Of a stretch of DNA of 64,000 nt, positions 24,892 through 34,340 are shown piece by piece (within the stretch, counting starts at the first letter, position 1; every line of letters begins with the position of its first letter). The translations under genes and the position numbers were made by a program. The notes beneath the pieces are model-generated. The model did no database searches and had not been told where the DNA came from. It saw nothing but the letters and a program-made list of their open reading frames with translations. This DNA comes from an uncultured Collinsella sp. (GTDB taxonomy: Bacteria > Actinomycetota > Coriobacteriia > Coriobacteriales > Coriobacteriaceae). The stretch spans positions 1-64,000 of the forward strand of contig UREM01000004.1 of assembly GCA_900546775.1 (NCBI GenBank), written 5' to 3'.

Positions 24892-26454
24892 CTACTTACC
24901 GTCGTCGTCTTCGGCTTCTTCGCGCGCATAGAGCTCCAGCATGCGACGGCGGTATTCGCGCACAGCGAGCTTGGCGCGCTCCAGGCGGCGGCGCTCACGC
25001 GGAGTCAGCTCGGACGGGTCGACCTCGTCTCCATAGGTCTTATCGGCAAGCAGGTGCGCCGCGTCCACGATGCGGGCATCGATGTGGCCGCTCGCTGCCT
25101 CGGCGGAAAGACGCTCGGCAATCGTATCGAGCGTAGGCAGGCCCTCGAATACGCGACCATGGCCATGCGAGGTCAGCAGCTCGTGCTCGCGCGCGAGCAA
25201 GCTCGCTAGGTCGTGGTGGGCGCGCAAGATGTCGAGCGCATCGGATGGATGCTCGGCAACCTCTGCCACGGCGGCGACCGGTGCGGCATCCACCACGCGG
25301 TAGAAGAGCTGCGCGAGCAATGGCATCAAGAACACCGTGATGGCACCGGCGGCAACCATGACCGACGCAATATCTTGCGACAGCGCGCCCGCGTTGACGG
25401 CAACGCTCGTAACGGCAACGATGATCGGCAGCGCCGTGGTGCAGTACAGGGCCACGGTAATGCGACCATACGCCGACACATCGCGCGTCGCAGGACAAAT
25501 GCTCATGGAAATAAGAATGGGCACGGCACGAATAATCAACAACGCCACGATAAAGCCCACGAGCAGACCCGGGCGCGACGCCACGGCCGTCAGATCGATC
25601 TTTGCGCCCGATACGGTAAAGAACACCGGAATCAAAAAACCGTAGGCCAGACCGTCGAGCTTGGTCTCGAGCGTATGGTTGCCCTCGGGGATGATATAGC
25701 GCAGGACAAAGCCGGCGGCAAAAGAACCCAACACGATGTCGAGATCAAAGACAGCCGAGAATGCCACGAGCGTGACCAGGATGAGCACCGTCAGGCGCAC
25801 GAAGGTCTGTGATGTGGTATCGGCGCGTTCCTCGACAAACGCAAAGAAGCGGCTGCCGACGCGCTTGGAGCGGCTTGGGACCACGGCCAGCAACACGCAA
25901 ACCACCGCAAACAAGCCAAGGATTACGAGCGTTTGGATGCCAGTGCGGGCAGACAACAGCACCGACATGGCGAGCACGGGACCGAGCTCGCCCCAAGTGC
26001 CATACGCGAGAATCGAGTCGCCCACGCGCGTGCCGGTGAGCGAGCGCTCACGCATGATGGGCACAAGCGTACCGAGCGCCGTCGAAGTGAGGGCAAGCGT
26101 CACGGCGATACCGTCGAAATGACTGACTGAGAACCACGGGGTAAAGCGCACGGCAAGCCAGGCGATACAAAATGTGACGACCCACGTCGCCAAGCCGTAG
26201 CGCCCCTCGACGCCCGTGATGCTCTTGGGGTCGATCTCAAAGCCGGCAAGCAGGAACAAAAAGGCCAGGCCCAGCTCGGACACAAGCGAGACCTCAGCAT
26301 CTACATGGATGACGCCGAGCATATGGGGTCCCAGTACCGCGCCGAGCACGAGCAAAAAGACCGTCTCGGGAACGGGTTTTCCGGGAATCGCCGAGGCGAT
26401 AAAAGGACTCGCAAAGGCCACGAGTGCGATGATGGCGAGCGAAACGAATGCCAT
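24892..26454 (-). CDS. Cation/proton antiporter, CPA2 (KefB/NhaS-like) family
   Basis: The 520-residue protein has about 12 membrane helices over residues 1-390, with VPETVFLLVLGAVLGPHMLG, ELGLAFLFLLAGFEID (the family's conserved Asp region), LTSTALGTLVPIMRE, and FAAGFVLRYIIPEG. A hydrophilic C-terminal tail (about 400-520) is charged and helical, ending in an acidic stretch. It has no recognised TrkA/RCK nucleotide-binding domain. It probably exchanges Na+ or K+ for protons. AGAAAGGC precedes the ATG. Confidence 0.88.
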   Translation of the reverse strand: MAFVSLAIIALVAFASPFIASAIPGKPVPETVFLLVLGAVLGPHMLGVIHVDAEVSLVSELGLAFLFLLAGFEIDPKSITGVEGRYGLATWVVTFCIAWLAVRFTPWFSVSHFDGIAVTLALTSTALGTLVPIMRERSLTGTRVGDSILAYGTWGELGPVLAMSVLLSARTGIQTLVILGLFAVVCVLLAVVPSRSKRVGSRFFAFVEERADTTSQTFVRLTVLILVTLVAFSAVFDLDIVLGSFAAGFVLRYIIPEGNHTLETKLDGLAYGFLIPVFFTVSGAKIDLTAVASRPGLLVGFIVALLIIRAVPILISMSICPATRDVSAYGRITVALYCTTALPIIVAVTSVAVNAGALSQDIASVMVAAGAITVFLMPLLAQLFYRVVDAAPVAAVAEVAEHPSDALDILRAHHDLASLLAREHELLTSHGHGRVFEGLPTLDTIAERLSAEAASGHIDARIVDAAHLLADKTYGDEVDPSELTPRERRRLERAKLAVREYRRRMLELYAREEAEDDDGK

Positions 26455-26638
26455 GTGATGCCTTTCTCTTGTTTGCGCTTCACTGTAGCACCCTCGCCGT
26501 CCTCAACGCGCCGCGAGCTGTCGTATCATAGTGAGGTTTACAAACATGTGGCTCAAGGCGACCGCAGGGCAGACCCCGCAAACCGACCGCTGCCGCATAC
26601 CGTACCGTACGCCCAACCGATCAGGAAGGCAGGAACCA

Positions 26639-29600
26639 ATGGTCTCTCGTATCTACGTGGAGAAGAAACCCGGGTTCGACGTCGAGGCTCAGCAGCTCAA
26701 GGGCGAGCTGACCGAAATTCTCGGCATCAAGGGCATCGAGGCCCTGAGGATTATCAACCGCTACGACGTCGAGGGCATCGACAAGGAGCTTTTCCGGTCC
26801 TGCGTGCCGACCGTCTTTAGCGAGCCCCAGGTCGATGTGACCTACGACGAGCTCCCCGCAAGCGATGGCGCCGTCTTTGCCGTCGAATTCCTGCCTGGCC
26901 AGTTTGACCAGCGCGCCGACTCCGCCAGCGAGTGCGTGCAGCTCATCAGCCAGGGCGAGCGCCCCGCCGTGCGCTCCGCCAAGGTCTATATGATCTCGGG
27001 CGCTCTGGACGAGGCCGCCATTGATGCCATCAAGCACTACGTGGTGAACCCCGTCGAGGCGCGCATCGCCTCGCTCGACCTGCCCGAGACGCTGTACATG
27101 GAGACCCCCGAGCCCCAGCCCGTCGAGGTGCTCGACGGTTTCCGCGAGCTCGACGAAGCCGGTCTTGCCGCCTTTATTTCCGAGCGCGGCCTTGCCATGG
27201 ACGAGGCGGACATCGCCTTCTGCCAGCAGTACTTCCGCGATGAGGATCGCGACCCCACCATCACCGAGATCCGCGTGATCGACACCTACTGGTCCGATCA
27301 CTGCCGCCACACCACCTTCGGCACCGTCCTGGACGACGTGACGATCGACGACGCCGTGGTGCAGCAGGCCTTCGACCGCTACATGGAAATGCGCCACAAG
27401 CTCGGTCGCGACGCCAAGCCCGTCTGCCTCATGGACATGGGCACCATCGGCGCCAAGTACCTCAAGAAGACCGGCGTCATGACCGATGTCGACGAGTCCG
27501 AGGAGATCAACGCCTGCACCGTCAAGGTGAAGGTCGATGTCGACGGCGAGGACCAGGACTGGCTGTTCCTCTTTAAGAACGAGACCCACAACCACCCGAC
27601 CGAGATCGAGCCCTTCGGCGGTGCCGCCACCTGCGTGGGCGGTGCCATCCGCGACCCGCTGTCGGGCCGCAGCTACGTGTACCAGGCCATGCGTGTCACC
27701 GGCGCCGGCGACCCCACCGTCCCCGTGTCCGAGACGCTCGAGGGCAAGCTGCCGCAGCGTAAGCTCGTGACCACTGCTGCCGCCGGCTACTCCAGCTACG
27801 GCAACCAGATCGGCCTTGCCACCGGTCAGGTCAACGAACTCTATCACCCCGGCTACGTCGCCAAGCGCATGGAGGTCGGCGCCGTCGTGGGCGCTACCCC
27901 GGCAAACCACGTGCGTCGCGAGTGCCCCGCCCCCACCGACAAGATCATCCTGTTGGGCGGCCGCACCGGCCGTGACGGCATCGGCGGTGCCACCGGCTCC
28001 TCCAAGACCCAGAACACCGAGTCCATCGAGACATCGGGCGCCGAGGTCCAGAAGGGCAACGCCCCGGTCGAGCGCAAGCTGCAGCGCCTGTTCCGCCGCG
28101 GCGATGCCTGCCGTCTAATCAAGCGCTGCAACGACTTTGGCGCCGGCGGTGTCTCGGTCGCCGTAGGCGAGCTTGCCGACGGCCTGTATGTCGACCTTGA
28201 TACCGTGACCAAGAAGTACGACGGTCTTGACGGCACCGAGCTCGCCATCTCTGAATCCCAGGAGCGCATGGCCTGCGCCGTCGCCGACGGTGACGTCGAG
28301 GAGTTCATGGGCTACGCCGCCGAGGAGAACCTGGAGGCGACCGTTATCGCCGAGGTTACCGCCGAGCCGCGCATGCGCATGGCCTGGAACGGCGTCGCCA
28401 TCGTCGATCTGTCCCGCGAGTTCCTCAACTCCAACGGTGCGCCCAAGCACCAGGTCGCCCACGTCTGCGCCCGCAGTGTGTGGCAGCCCAGCTGGGCCGG
28501 TACCACGCTCGCCGAGCGCATGACCTCGCTCGTCACCGACCTCAACGTCGCTTCCAACAAGGGCCTTTCCGAGCGCTTCGACTCCACCATCGGCGCCGCG
28601 ACCGTGCTCATGCCCTTTGGCGGCAAGACGCAGCTCACCCCAAGCTCGGCCATGGTCGCCAAGTTCCCCGTGGACGGCGAGACCACCACGGCGAGCGCCA
28701 TGGCATGGGGCTTCAACCCCTATCTGATGGAGGCCGACCAGTTTGCGGGCGCCTACCTGTCCGTGGTCGAGTCCATCGCCAAGCTCGTTGCCGCCGGCTT
28801 TGAGCACAAGCGCACCTACCTCTCCTTCCAGGAGTACTTCGAGCGCCTGCGCACCGAGGCCGAGCGCTGGGGCAAGCCCATGGCTGCCGTCCTGGGTGCC
28901 CTTATGGCCCAGGTCGACCTGGGTGCCGGCGCCATCGGCGGCAAGGACTCCATGAGCGGTTCGTTTGAGGACGAGGCCGGCGAGCTCAACGTTCCGCCGA
29001 CCCTGATCAGCTTCGCCGTCGCCGTGGGCAAGGCCGCCCGCGCCGTCTCGCCCGAGTTCAAGGGCCTCACGCACCGCGTCGTCCGCATCGCCCCCGCCAT
29101 CTATGGCGAGGACTACCGCCCCGATGCTCAGCAGCTGCTCGCCGCGTTTGACGCCGTCGAGGCGCTCACTGCTACCGGCAACGCCCTGGCCATCTCCACG
29201 CCCGGCTACGGCTGCGGCGCCGAGAGCCTCTTTAAGATGTGCGTCGGTAACCAGATCGGTATCGAGCTTGCCGAGGATGTAGACGTGGAGAGCCTCTTCA
29301 CCCCGCTCTACGGCAGCTTTATTGTCGAGCTCGCCGAGGATGCCGAGCTGCCCGAGGTCGCCGACGGCGTTGTCGTCGAGCCCCTGGGCACCACCGTCGA
29401 GGGCTATGTCATCGACACCGGTTCCGAAGTCATCGAGCTCTCCGAGCTCCAGGAGGCCTGGGAGAGCGGCATCGAGGGCGTCTTCACCTACCGCAGCGCC
29501 GGCGAGACCCCCGAGGTCGAGACCATCGACTTCCGCGCCAAGGATATCCACGTGTACGGCGGCGCCAAGATCGCCCGCCCGCGCGTGATCATCCCCGTGT

Positions 29601-30385
29601 TCCCCGGCAACAACTGCGAGTACGACAGCGCCCGCGCCTTCCGTGCCGCCGGTGCCGAGGCCGACACCTTCGTGATCAACAACCTCACGCCCGAGGCCGT
29701 CGCCGAGAGCACCCACGAGCTTGCCCGCCGCATCCGTGCAAGCCAGATCGTTATGATCCCCGGCGGCTTCTCGGGCGGCGACGAGCCCGACGGCTCTGCC
29801 AAGTTCATCACGGCGTTCTTCCGCGCTCCCGAGGTCACCGAGGCAGTCCGCGACCTGCTCAAGGCCCGCGATGGCCTGATGCTGGGCATCTGCAACGGCT
29901 TCCAGGCCCTGATCAAGCTCGGCCTGGTGCCCTACGGCGACATCGTCGACGCCACGCCCGATGCGCCCACGTTGACGTTCAACACCATCGGTCGCCACCA
30001 GAGCCGTCTGGTGCGCACCCGCATCTCGTCCAACCTGTCCCCGTGGCTGTCGCAGTGCAGCCTGGACGACCCCTACACCGTCGCCATCAGCCACGGCGAG
30101 GGCCGCTTTGTCGCCAATGACGAAGTGCTCGCCCAGCTGATCGTCAACGGCCAGGTCGCCACGCAGTACGTGGGCGAGGACGGCAAGCCCAGCATGGATC
30201 TCTCCGTCAACCCCAACGGCTCCGCACTCGCCATCGAGGGCATCACGAGCCCCGACGGCCGCGTCCTGGGCAAGATGGGCCATGCCGAGCGTCGCGGCGA
30301 CAACCTGTACCGCAACGTGCCCGAGCATGTCCCCGGCGATAAGTTCATGCCGATCTTTGAGAGCGGCGTGGCCTACTTCGCTTAA
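26639..30385 (+). CDS. purL: Phosphoribosylformylglycinamidine synthase (single chain)
   Basis: The 1248-residue enzyme combines synthetase and glutaminase. Visible features include YWSDHCRHTTFGT, FLFKNETHNHPTEIEPFGGAATCVGGAIRDPLSGR, GGRTGRDGIGGATGSSK, KRCNDFGAGGVSVAVGEL, and IGGKDSMSGSF in the synthetase half. The C-terminal glutaminase (from about residue 1000) has PGNNCEYDSARAF, MIPGGFSGGDEPDGSAK and the catalytic Cys in LMLGICNGFQ. It turns FGAR into FGAM in purine synthesis. This is the large clostridial-type PurL found in Coriobacteriia. The start at 26639-26641 follows AGGAAGGCAGGAA. No other pur gene is adjacent. Confidence 0.97.
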   Translation: MVSRIYVEKKPGFDVEAQQLKGELTEILGIKGIEALRIINRYDVEGIDKELFRSCVPTVFSEPQVDVTYDELPASDGAVFAVEFLPGQFDQRADSASECVQLISQGERPAVRSAKVYMISGALDEAAIDAIKHYVVNPVEARIASLDLPETLYMETPEPQPVEVLDGFRELDEAGLAAFISERGLAMDEADIAFCQQYFRDEDRDPTITEIRVIDTYWSDHCRHTTFGTVLDDVTIDDAVVQQAFDRYMEMRHKLGRDAKPVCLMDMGTIGAKYLKKTGVMTDVDESEEINACTVKVKVDVDGEDQDWLFLFKNETHNHPTEIEPFGGAATCVGGAIRDPLSGRSYVYQAMRVTGAGDPTVPVSETLEGKLPQRKLVTTAAAGYSSYGNQIGLATGQVNELYHPGYVAKRMEVGAVVGATPANHVRRECPAPTDKIILLGGRTGRDGIGGATGSSKTQNTESIETSGAEVQKGNAPVERKLQRLFRRGDACRLIKRCNDFGAGGVSVAVGELADGLYVDLDTVTKKYDGLDGTELAISESQERMACAVADGDVEEFMGYAAEENLEATVIAEVTAEPRMRMAWNGVAIVDLSREFLNSNGAPKHQVAHVCARSVWQPSWAGTTLAERMTSLVTDLNVASNKGLSERFDSTIGAATVLMPFGGKTQLTPSSAMVAKFPVDGETTTASAMAWGFNPYLMEADQFAGAYLSVVESIAKLVAAGFEHKRTYLSFQEYFERLRTEAERWGKPMAAVLGALMAQVDLGAGAIGGKDSMSGSFEDEAGELNVPPTLISFAVAVGKAARAVSPEFKGLTHRVVRIAPAIYGEDYRPDAQQLLAAFDAVEALTATGNALAISTPGYGCGAESLFKMCVGNQIGIELAEDVDVESLFTPLYGSFIVELAEDAELPEVADGVVVEPLGTTVEGYVIDTGSEVIELSELQEAWESGIEGVFTYRSAGETPEVETIDFRAKDIHVYGGAKIARPRVIIPVFPGNNCEYDSARAFRAAGAEADTFVINNLTPEAVAESTHELARRIRASQIVMIPGGFSGGDEPDGSAKFITAFFRAPEVTEAVRDLLKARDGLMLGICNGFQALIKLGLVPYGDIVDATPDAPTLTFNTIGRHQSRLVRTRISSNLSPWLSQCSLDDPYTVAISHGEGRFVANDEVLAQLIVNGQVATQYVGEDGKPSMDLSVNPNGSALAIEGITSPDGRVLGKMGHAERRGDNLYRNVPEHVPGDKFMPIFESGVAYFA

Positions 30386-30423
30386 ACCTTTCCCATCGGG
30401 TACAATTCCCTCGGGTAACAACA

Positions 30424-30459
30424 CCCGCCACCGACACATCCGGTGGCGGGTTCTTTTTT
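30424..30459 (+). terminator. Terminator of purL
   Basis: CCCGCCACCG pairs with CGGTGGCGGG, followed by TTCTTTTTTG, about 40 bases after the purL stop and just before the exporter gene. Confidence 0.88.
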
Positions 30460-30484
30460 GCTTCGCGCATACAGGAAGGACATC

Positions 30485-31420
30485 ATGGAAAGCCGCAAGC
30501 CGTATCTCGCCACCCTGCCCGGACTCATCCTGGGCTGCCTCGTCTGCTGCGCGCTCTGGGGATCGGCTTTTCCCTGCATCAAGATCGGCTACGGCCTCTT
30601 TGGCATTCCCGCACACGACAGCGCCTCGCAGCTGCTCTTCGCGGGTCTGCGCTTCACCCTTGCCGGCATGCTGGTCATTGTTGGCATGAGCGTGGCCCAG
30701 CGCCGTCCGCTCGTTCCGCAAGTGCGCGATATCAAGCCCATCTGCATCTTGTCGCTCTTCCAGACCATCGGGCAGTACTTCTTTTTCTACCTGGGACTCT
30801 CGCGCGCCAGCGCCATGTCGAGTTCCATCATCGAGGCCAGCGCCAACTTCCTCGCAATCCTCTTTGCCGCCCTGGCATTTCACACCGAGAAGCTCAATAC
30901 GGCCAAGGTGCTTGGCTGTGCGCTGGGCTTTGCCGGCGTCGCGCTCGTCAACCTCTCGGGCGCAGATGGCACCTTTGGCTTCAGGCTCGATGGCGAGGGC
31001 TTTATCCTAGCCTCCACTGTCGCGGGTGCTCTTTCGACCTGCCTGATCGGCATCTTCTCGCGCAAGCATGACGGCGTCTTGCTCGCCGGCTGGCAGTTTT
31101 TAGTCGGAGGTTTGGTCCTTACCGCCATCGGGTTTTTGATGGGCGGCGCGCTCTCCCCCACCGCGATCATCCCCGCCATCGCACTCATTATCTATATGGC
31201 ACTCATTTCCGCCGTCGCGTACTCGCTATGGTCGCGTCTGCTTGCCGTCAACCCCGTCAGCCGTGTGTCGGTCTTTGGCTTTATGAATCCAGTCTTTGGC
31301 GTACTGTTGAGCGCTCTGCTGCTCGGCGAGGGCGCTGGCACGAGCCCTGTTACCGTACTTGTTGCCCTGCTGTTGGTCTGCGGCGGCATCATCATCGTCA
31401 ACAGGCCCAAAAAGGCCTAG
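30485..31420 (+). CDS. EamA/DMT-family transporter
   Basis: The 311-residue protein has ten predicted membrane helices arranged as two EamA repeats. It has LGCLVCCALWGSAFPCIKIG at the start, LSRASAMSSSIIEASANFLAIL and ALGFAGVALVNLSG in repeat 1, and SAVAYSLWSRLLAVNPVSRVSVFGFMNPVFGVLLSALLLGE in repeat 2. This family exports amino acids, nucleosides or other metabolites. The substrate is not evident. The start at 30485-30487 follows AGGAAGG. A strong terminator follows. Confidence 0.9.
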   Translation: MESRKPYLATLPGLILGCLVCCALWGSAFPCIKIGYGLFGIPAHDSASQLLFAGLRFTLAGMLVIVGMSVAQRRPLVPQVRDIKPICILSLFQTIGQYFFFYLGLSRASAMSSSIIEASANFLAILFAALAFHTEKLNTAKVLGCALGFAGVALVNLSGADGTFGFRLDGEGFILASTVAGALSTCLIGIFSRKHDGVLLAGWQFLVGGLVLTAIGFLMGGALSPTAIIPAIALIIYMALISAVAYSLWSRLLAVNPVSRVSVFGFMNPVFGVLLSALLLGEGAGTSPVTVLVALLLVCGGIIIVNRPKKA

Positions 31421-31484
31421 CGAGCTCACCTTTTTAGGGAGGATGTTCGCACACTTTAGCTTAATGGAGTACATCGGAGAGCCG

Positions 31485-31519
31485 AGGGCCGCCACGCCCG
31501 CCAGCGTGCGCCCTTTTTC
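31485..31519 (+). terminator. Terminator of the EamA gene
   Basis: AGGGC-CGC-CACGC pairs with GCGTG-C-GCCCT, followed by TTTTTC, in the 98-base gap between the convergent EamA and GGDEF genes. Confidence 0.8.
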
Positions 31520-32703
31520 TAGCGTATCTGGGCGCCGGCTTTCTTCTTCTCGCGCTTTACGCGGTAGAGCTCCGCGTCGGCAGCACGAAACAAGTCTTGC
31601 CAGGTATCGACGCCATCACCGACCCGTGCGTAGCCGATGGACATCCGCAACAGATACGGAACCTCGGCGCGCGCGAGCTCATCGTTGATTGTCGCGCACA
31701 GATGCATGATATCCTGTTCCGCCGCTGCCTTTTGGAGCACCACGAACTCATCGCCACCATAACGTGCGATAAAGCCGCCAGACGCCGAGCAGACTTCTTT
31801 GAGCGCAGCGGATATGACCTGAAGAGCATGGTCGCCCTCCACATGCCCATAGCGATCGTTAATCTGCTTAAAGCCGTCGGCGTCCATCATAAGCAGATAT
31901 ACATCTTCGGCCTGATCCACATTTGAGAAGAGCGACAGCATATAGGTCTCAAAACGGTTGCGATTGTTAAGTTCAGTCAACGGGTCGGTCGAGATGAGCT
32001 GCTCCTGGTAGATGATGTAGAGCAGCAACATGCTAATCATTATGCCGACACAAAGGCCGGGCACCGAGTATACGACCTGAAAGGTACCGCCCACCAGGGC
32101 CGGAATGGCGAAAAATGCCAAGGTTCGATAGATGGCCTTCGTCTGCAGGCTCTCGACCCTGCGAGATTGCACAAATGCATGCAGGGACGTATGTATAACG
32201 TAACAGTAGCTGACGATGGGCTGGATCATATAGGCAAAGCCGCGACGATACACGCCCTGCGAATCGATATAGAACAGGGCGTGCGTCCAGTAACTGGTAA
32301 ACGCCAGCACGACCACCAGAGCCGTAGGCAACGCTACAAGCACCACCCTATAGCGCGAGGTCAAAAGGCGAGAACCCTGCACCGTCTCGGAATAGATAAA
32401 CCAAATGAGACACGCGATAGCAAAGAGCGAAAACGAAACCGCGTTGGAAATCCAGTTGGCAGCAATGCCCAACGTGCCGTCCACACCGTCCGAAAGCGTC
32501 CAGATCATATCGAATAATATGTACGCGGCAGAGGTGTAGCCAAGCATGCTAAACAATAGCTGCTGGGTGCTCGAGAACAAGGAGCGACGACTTCGCACGG
32601 CAAGCCCGATAAGAACAATCATGCATAGCACGAATATCTCAATCTTGAGTGCCTTAACCACTAGCGCCATCCCTTCAATACCCAAGTGGTCAGAATCGCC
32701 CAA
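31519..32703 (-). CDS. Membrane diguanylate cyclase (GGDEF)
   Basis: The protein has up to 394 residues. The first ~220 residues hold about seven membrane helices, a sensor-type input domain. The C-terminal GGDEF domain begins at DPLTELNNRNRFE, has MDADGFKQINDRYGHVEGD and the intact RYGGDEFV catalytic motif, and so should make cyclic-di-GMP. No RxxD inhibitory site is visible five residues before GGDEF. The start is uncertain: TTG at 32701-32703, or more likely ATG at 32668-32670, 383 residues, since hydrophobic helix 1 begins right after it. No EAL or PilZ protein is in the window. Confidence 0.9.
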   Translation of the reverse strand: MGDSDHLGIEGMALVVKALKIEIFVLCMIVLIGLAVRSRRSLFSSTQQLLFSMLGYTSAAYILFDMIWTLSDGVDGTLGIAANWISNAVSFSLFAIACLIWFIYSETVQGSRLLTSRYRVVLVALPTALVVVLAFTSYWTHALFYIDSQGVYRRGFAYMIQPIVSYCYVIHTSLHAFVQSRRVESLQTKAIYRTLAFFAIPALVGGTFQVVYSVPGLCVGIMISMLLLYIIYQEQLISTDPLTELNNRNRFETYMLSLFSNVDQAEDVYLLMMDADGFKQINDRYGHVEGDHALQVISAALKEVCSASGGFIARYGGDEFVVLQKAAAEQDIMHLCATINDELARAEVPYLLRMSIGYARVGDGVDTWQDLFRAADAELYRVKREKKKAGAQIR

Positions 32704-32722
32704 TTCGAATCAGGGCAATAAA

Positions 32723-32751
32723 CACCCCTTTACTCCACAGGGGTAAAGGGG
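32723..32751. promoter_or_regulatory. Hairpin in the GGDEF gene leader
   Basis: CCCCTTTAC and GTAAAGGGG form a perfect nine-base stem (about 32725-32751) 20-50 bases upstream of the cyclase gene, next to a TATTAT box on the minus strand (about 32752-32757). It might be an operator or RNA stem. No riboswitch class was recognised. Confidence 0.4.
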
Positions 32752-32762
32752 ATAATAGCAGA

Positions 32763-32802
32763 GCGCCCGAACATCACTGCAAAACAGTTTCTGTTCGGGC
32801 GC
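32763..32802 (-). terminator. Hairpin terminator after kdgT
   Basis: GCGCCCGAACA and TGTTCGGGCGC form a perfect 11-base stem, with a second stem ACTG-TTTTG-CAGT inside the loop. It lies 50-90 bases downstream of the kdgT stop. No long T tract. Confidence 0.65.
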
Positions 32803-32851
32803 CCATACGGCGCGAATTGCACACGCCGGCATCATTGATGGGTATCGATTG

Positions 32852-33874
32852 CTACTCGCCATCGATGTCAGTCGCGACGGCCTCCTCTATGGCCTCGACA
32901 CCGACAGGCGACAGATCCTCCTTGCCTTGGCAGAACTTCTTGTCGACCCAGCCAGTCAGAATCGGAGCCATGATCGCCGTGATGATAACGGCGGTGGCGA
33001 TCTGAGCGTACGCGATGGGCGCAAGCTCGGCGTAGCGCGGTGCGACCTCGGCGAGGGCAACCGGTGTGGTCATAGCCGTGCCGGCAATGGTGGAGCAAGC
33101 CACAGCGGCCTTGCCATTGCCGCCGCACAGACGCTCGAACGCAAAGGTGATGGGACCGACGACAAACAGCGTGACAAGGCCCAGCAAGATGCCGGAAATA
33201 CCGCCGGTGATAAAGCTCGACAGGCTCATGGACGCACCGAGCTGAAATCCGATGACGGCAATCGCGGGATTGGCACCGGGAACCAGCAGGTTCTTGATAA
33301 ACGGGAACAGGTTGCCCAGAACCATGCCAATAACGAGTGGCAAGATGGAGCCGATAATGGTGCCAATGGGAATGTTGGCGAGGCCGGAAACACCGAGGAT
33401 GATCATCGTGACGGCGGGGCCGGCCGTAAAGAACAGGATACCGACGGCGCCCTGCTCAGACTCATCGCCGAACTCGCCCATGATGCCCGTATAGAGCGCC
33501 ATGTTGCAAAACGTGATGCCGCCGATGATAGACACGGAGCTCAGACCCAGGAAGTTGTCGTTAAAGAAATATGCCACGCCCAGGCCGAGAGCCGCTGCGA
33601 CGACCAGCTTGGGGATCAGCACGACGATACCGGTCTTGATGGCACCCGGCGTGGACTTAAAGCTGATGCCGGCGCCCACAAACAGCAGGATCGCGGCGAC
33701 GATGGCATTGGAGCCACCGCGGCAGGCAGCCGTAAAGAAGCCGCCGATCTCAAAAACCTGCGGGCAGAAGGTGTTGAGCAAAAGACCGACGATCATCGGA
33801 TAGATCATGATGTCGCCCGGGATGCGCGGGACCTTGAATTTCTTTTGCTCGTTGGCGGTCGCTTCCTGTGCCAT
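32852..33874 (-). CDS. kdgT: 2-keto-3-deoxygluconate permease
   Basis: The 340-residue protein has about ten helices and KdgT family signatures: KVPRIPGDIMIYPMIVGLLLNTFCPQ, FFTAACRGGSNAIVAAILLFVGAGISF, GGITFCNMALYTGIMGEFGD and STIAGTAMTTPVALAEVAP. It imports 2-keto-3-deoxygluconate with protons, normally for pectin/uronate breakdown. It stands alone: no kdgK or kdgA lies nearby. The start at 33872-33874 follows GGGGGTTTC. A hairpin lies downstream. Confidence 0.93.
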   Translation of the reverse strand: MAQEATANEQKKFKVPRIPGDIMIYPMIVGLLLNTFCPQVFEIGGFFTAACRGGSNAIVAAILLFVGAGISFKSTPGAIKTGIVVLIPKLVVAAALGLGVAYFFNDNFLGLSSVSIIGGITFCNMALYTGIMGEFGDESEQGAVGILFFTAGPAVTMIILGVSGLANIPIGTIIGSILPLVIGMVLGNLFPFIKNLLVPGANPAIAVIGFQLGASMSLSSFITGGISGILLGLVTLFVVGPITFAFERLCGGNGKAAVACSTIAGTAMTTPVALAEVAPRYAELAPIAYAQIATAVIITAIMAPILTGWVDKKFCQGKEDLSPVGVEAIEEAVATDIDGE

Positions 33875-33993
33875 GAAACCCCCATTTCCGCTGACGGGGT
33901 ACAAAAGCCCACGTCACGCTTTGCTACAGTAAAGTTTGACCATGGTACCAGAAGAAATAGACCAGCTCGGTGAGAAATTCGATTCGTTGGACA

Positions 33994-34012
33994 GGGGCGC
34001 TAAACGTGCCCC
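33994..34012 (-). terminator. Short terminator-like hairpin after azlD
   Basis: GGGGC-GC and GT-GCCCC form a short stem five bases after the azlD stop on the minus strand. No T run follows. Confidence 0.4.
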
Positions 34013-34016
34013 GCTC

Positions 34017-34340
34017 TTATATGAGGCTCAAAACGATATAGAACACGATGCCCGAAACACAGCACCACAGCATCGATTTTGTCTTGACCGCCACGGCCAC
34101 GACGCCGGCAGCCGCAATCCAGGGAACCAAGGCAGGCCAGGGTCCCGCGTCGAACGCGCCGGGGCTCACCAAGTCGTTGGCGACCAGCGCGGCAAAGGCA
34201 GCGGGCGGGATATAACCCAGGGCCTCGGTAATGCGGGGCGACAGCGTTCTCCCGCGCAAGGCAAACGCCGGCGCGATGCGAAAGAACGCGATAGCAGCCC
34301 ACGACGACAGCCACAGAACCAAGAACTCGTTAACGGGCAT
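34017..34340 (-). CDS. azlD: Branched-chain amino acid exporter small subunit AzlD
   Basis: The 107-residue hydrophobic protein has three to four helices and the AzlD pattern: FRIAPAFALRGRTLSPRITEALGYIPPAAFAALVA near the middle. It pairs with AzlC to export branched-chain amino acids or analogues. Its start (34338-34340) overlaps the azlC end by 11 bases, so the two are translated together. A long upstream extension of the frame runs through azlC and is not coding. Confidence 0.9.
   Translation of the reverse strand: MPVNEFLVLWLSSWAAIAFFRIAPAFALRGRTLSPRITEALGYIPPAAFAALVANDLVSPGAFDAGPWPALVPWIAAAGVVAVAVKTKSMLWCCVSGIVFYIVLSLI

Noticed and set aside
26455..26638. Purine riboswitch before purL
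   Set aside because: No conserved three-way junction core of a purine riboswitch was found in the 184-base gap; only a weak promoter-like patch is seen.
28115..30883. 922-residue minus-strand frame
   Set aside because: It is antisense to purL and the EamA gene; low-complexity Gly/Ala/Val/Asp-rich product without family motifs.
32723..32751. Cyclic-di-GMP riboswitch before the GGDEF gene
   Set aside because: Only a nine-base stem is present; the conserved core and tetraloop/receptor of the riboswitch were not found.
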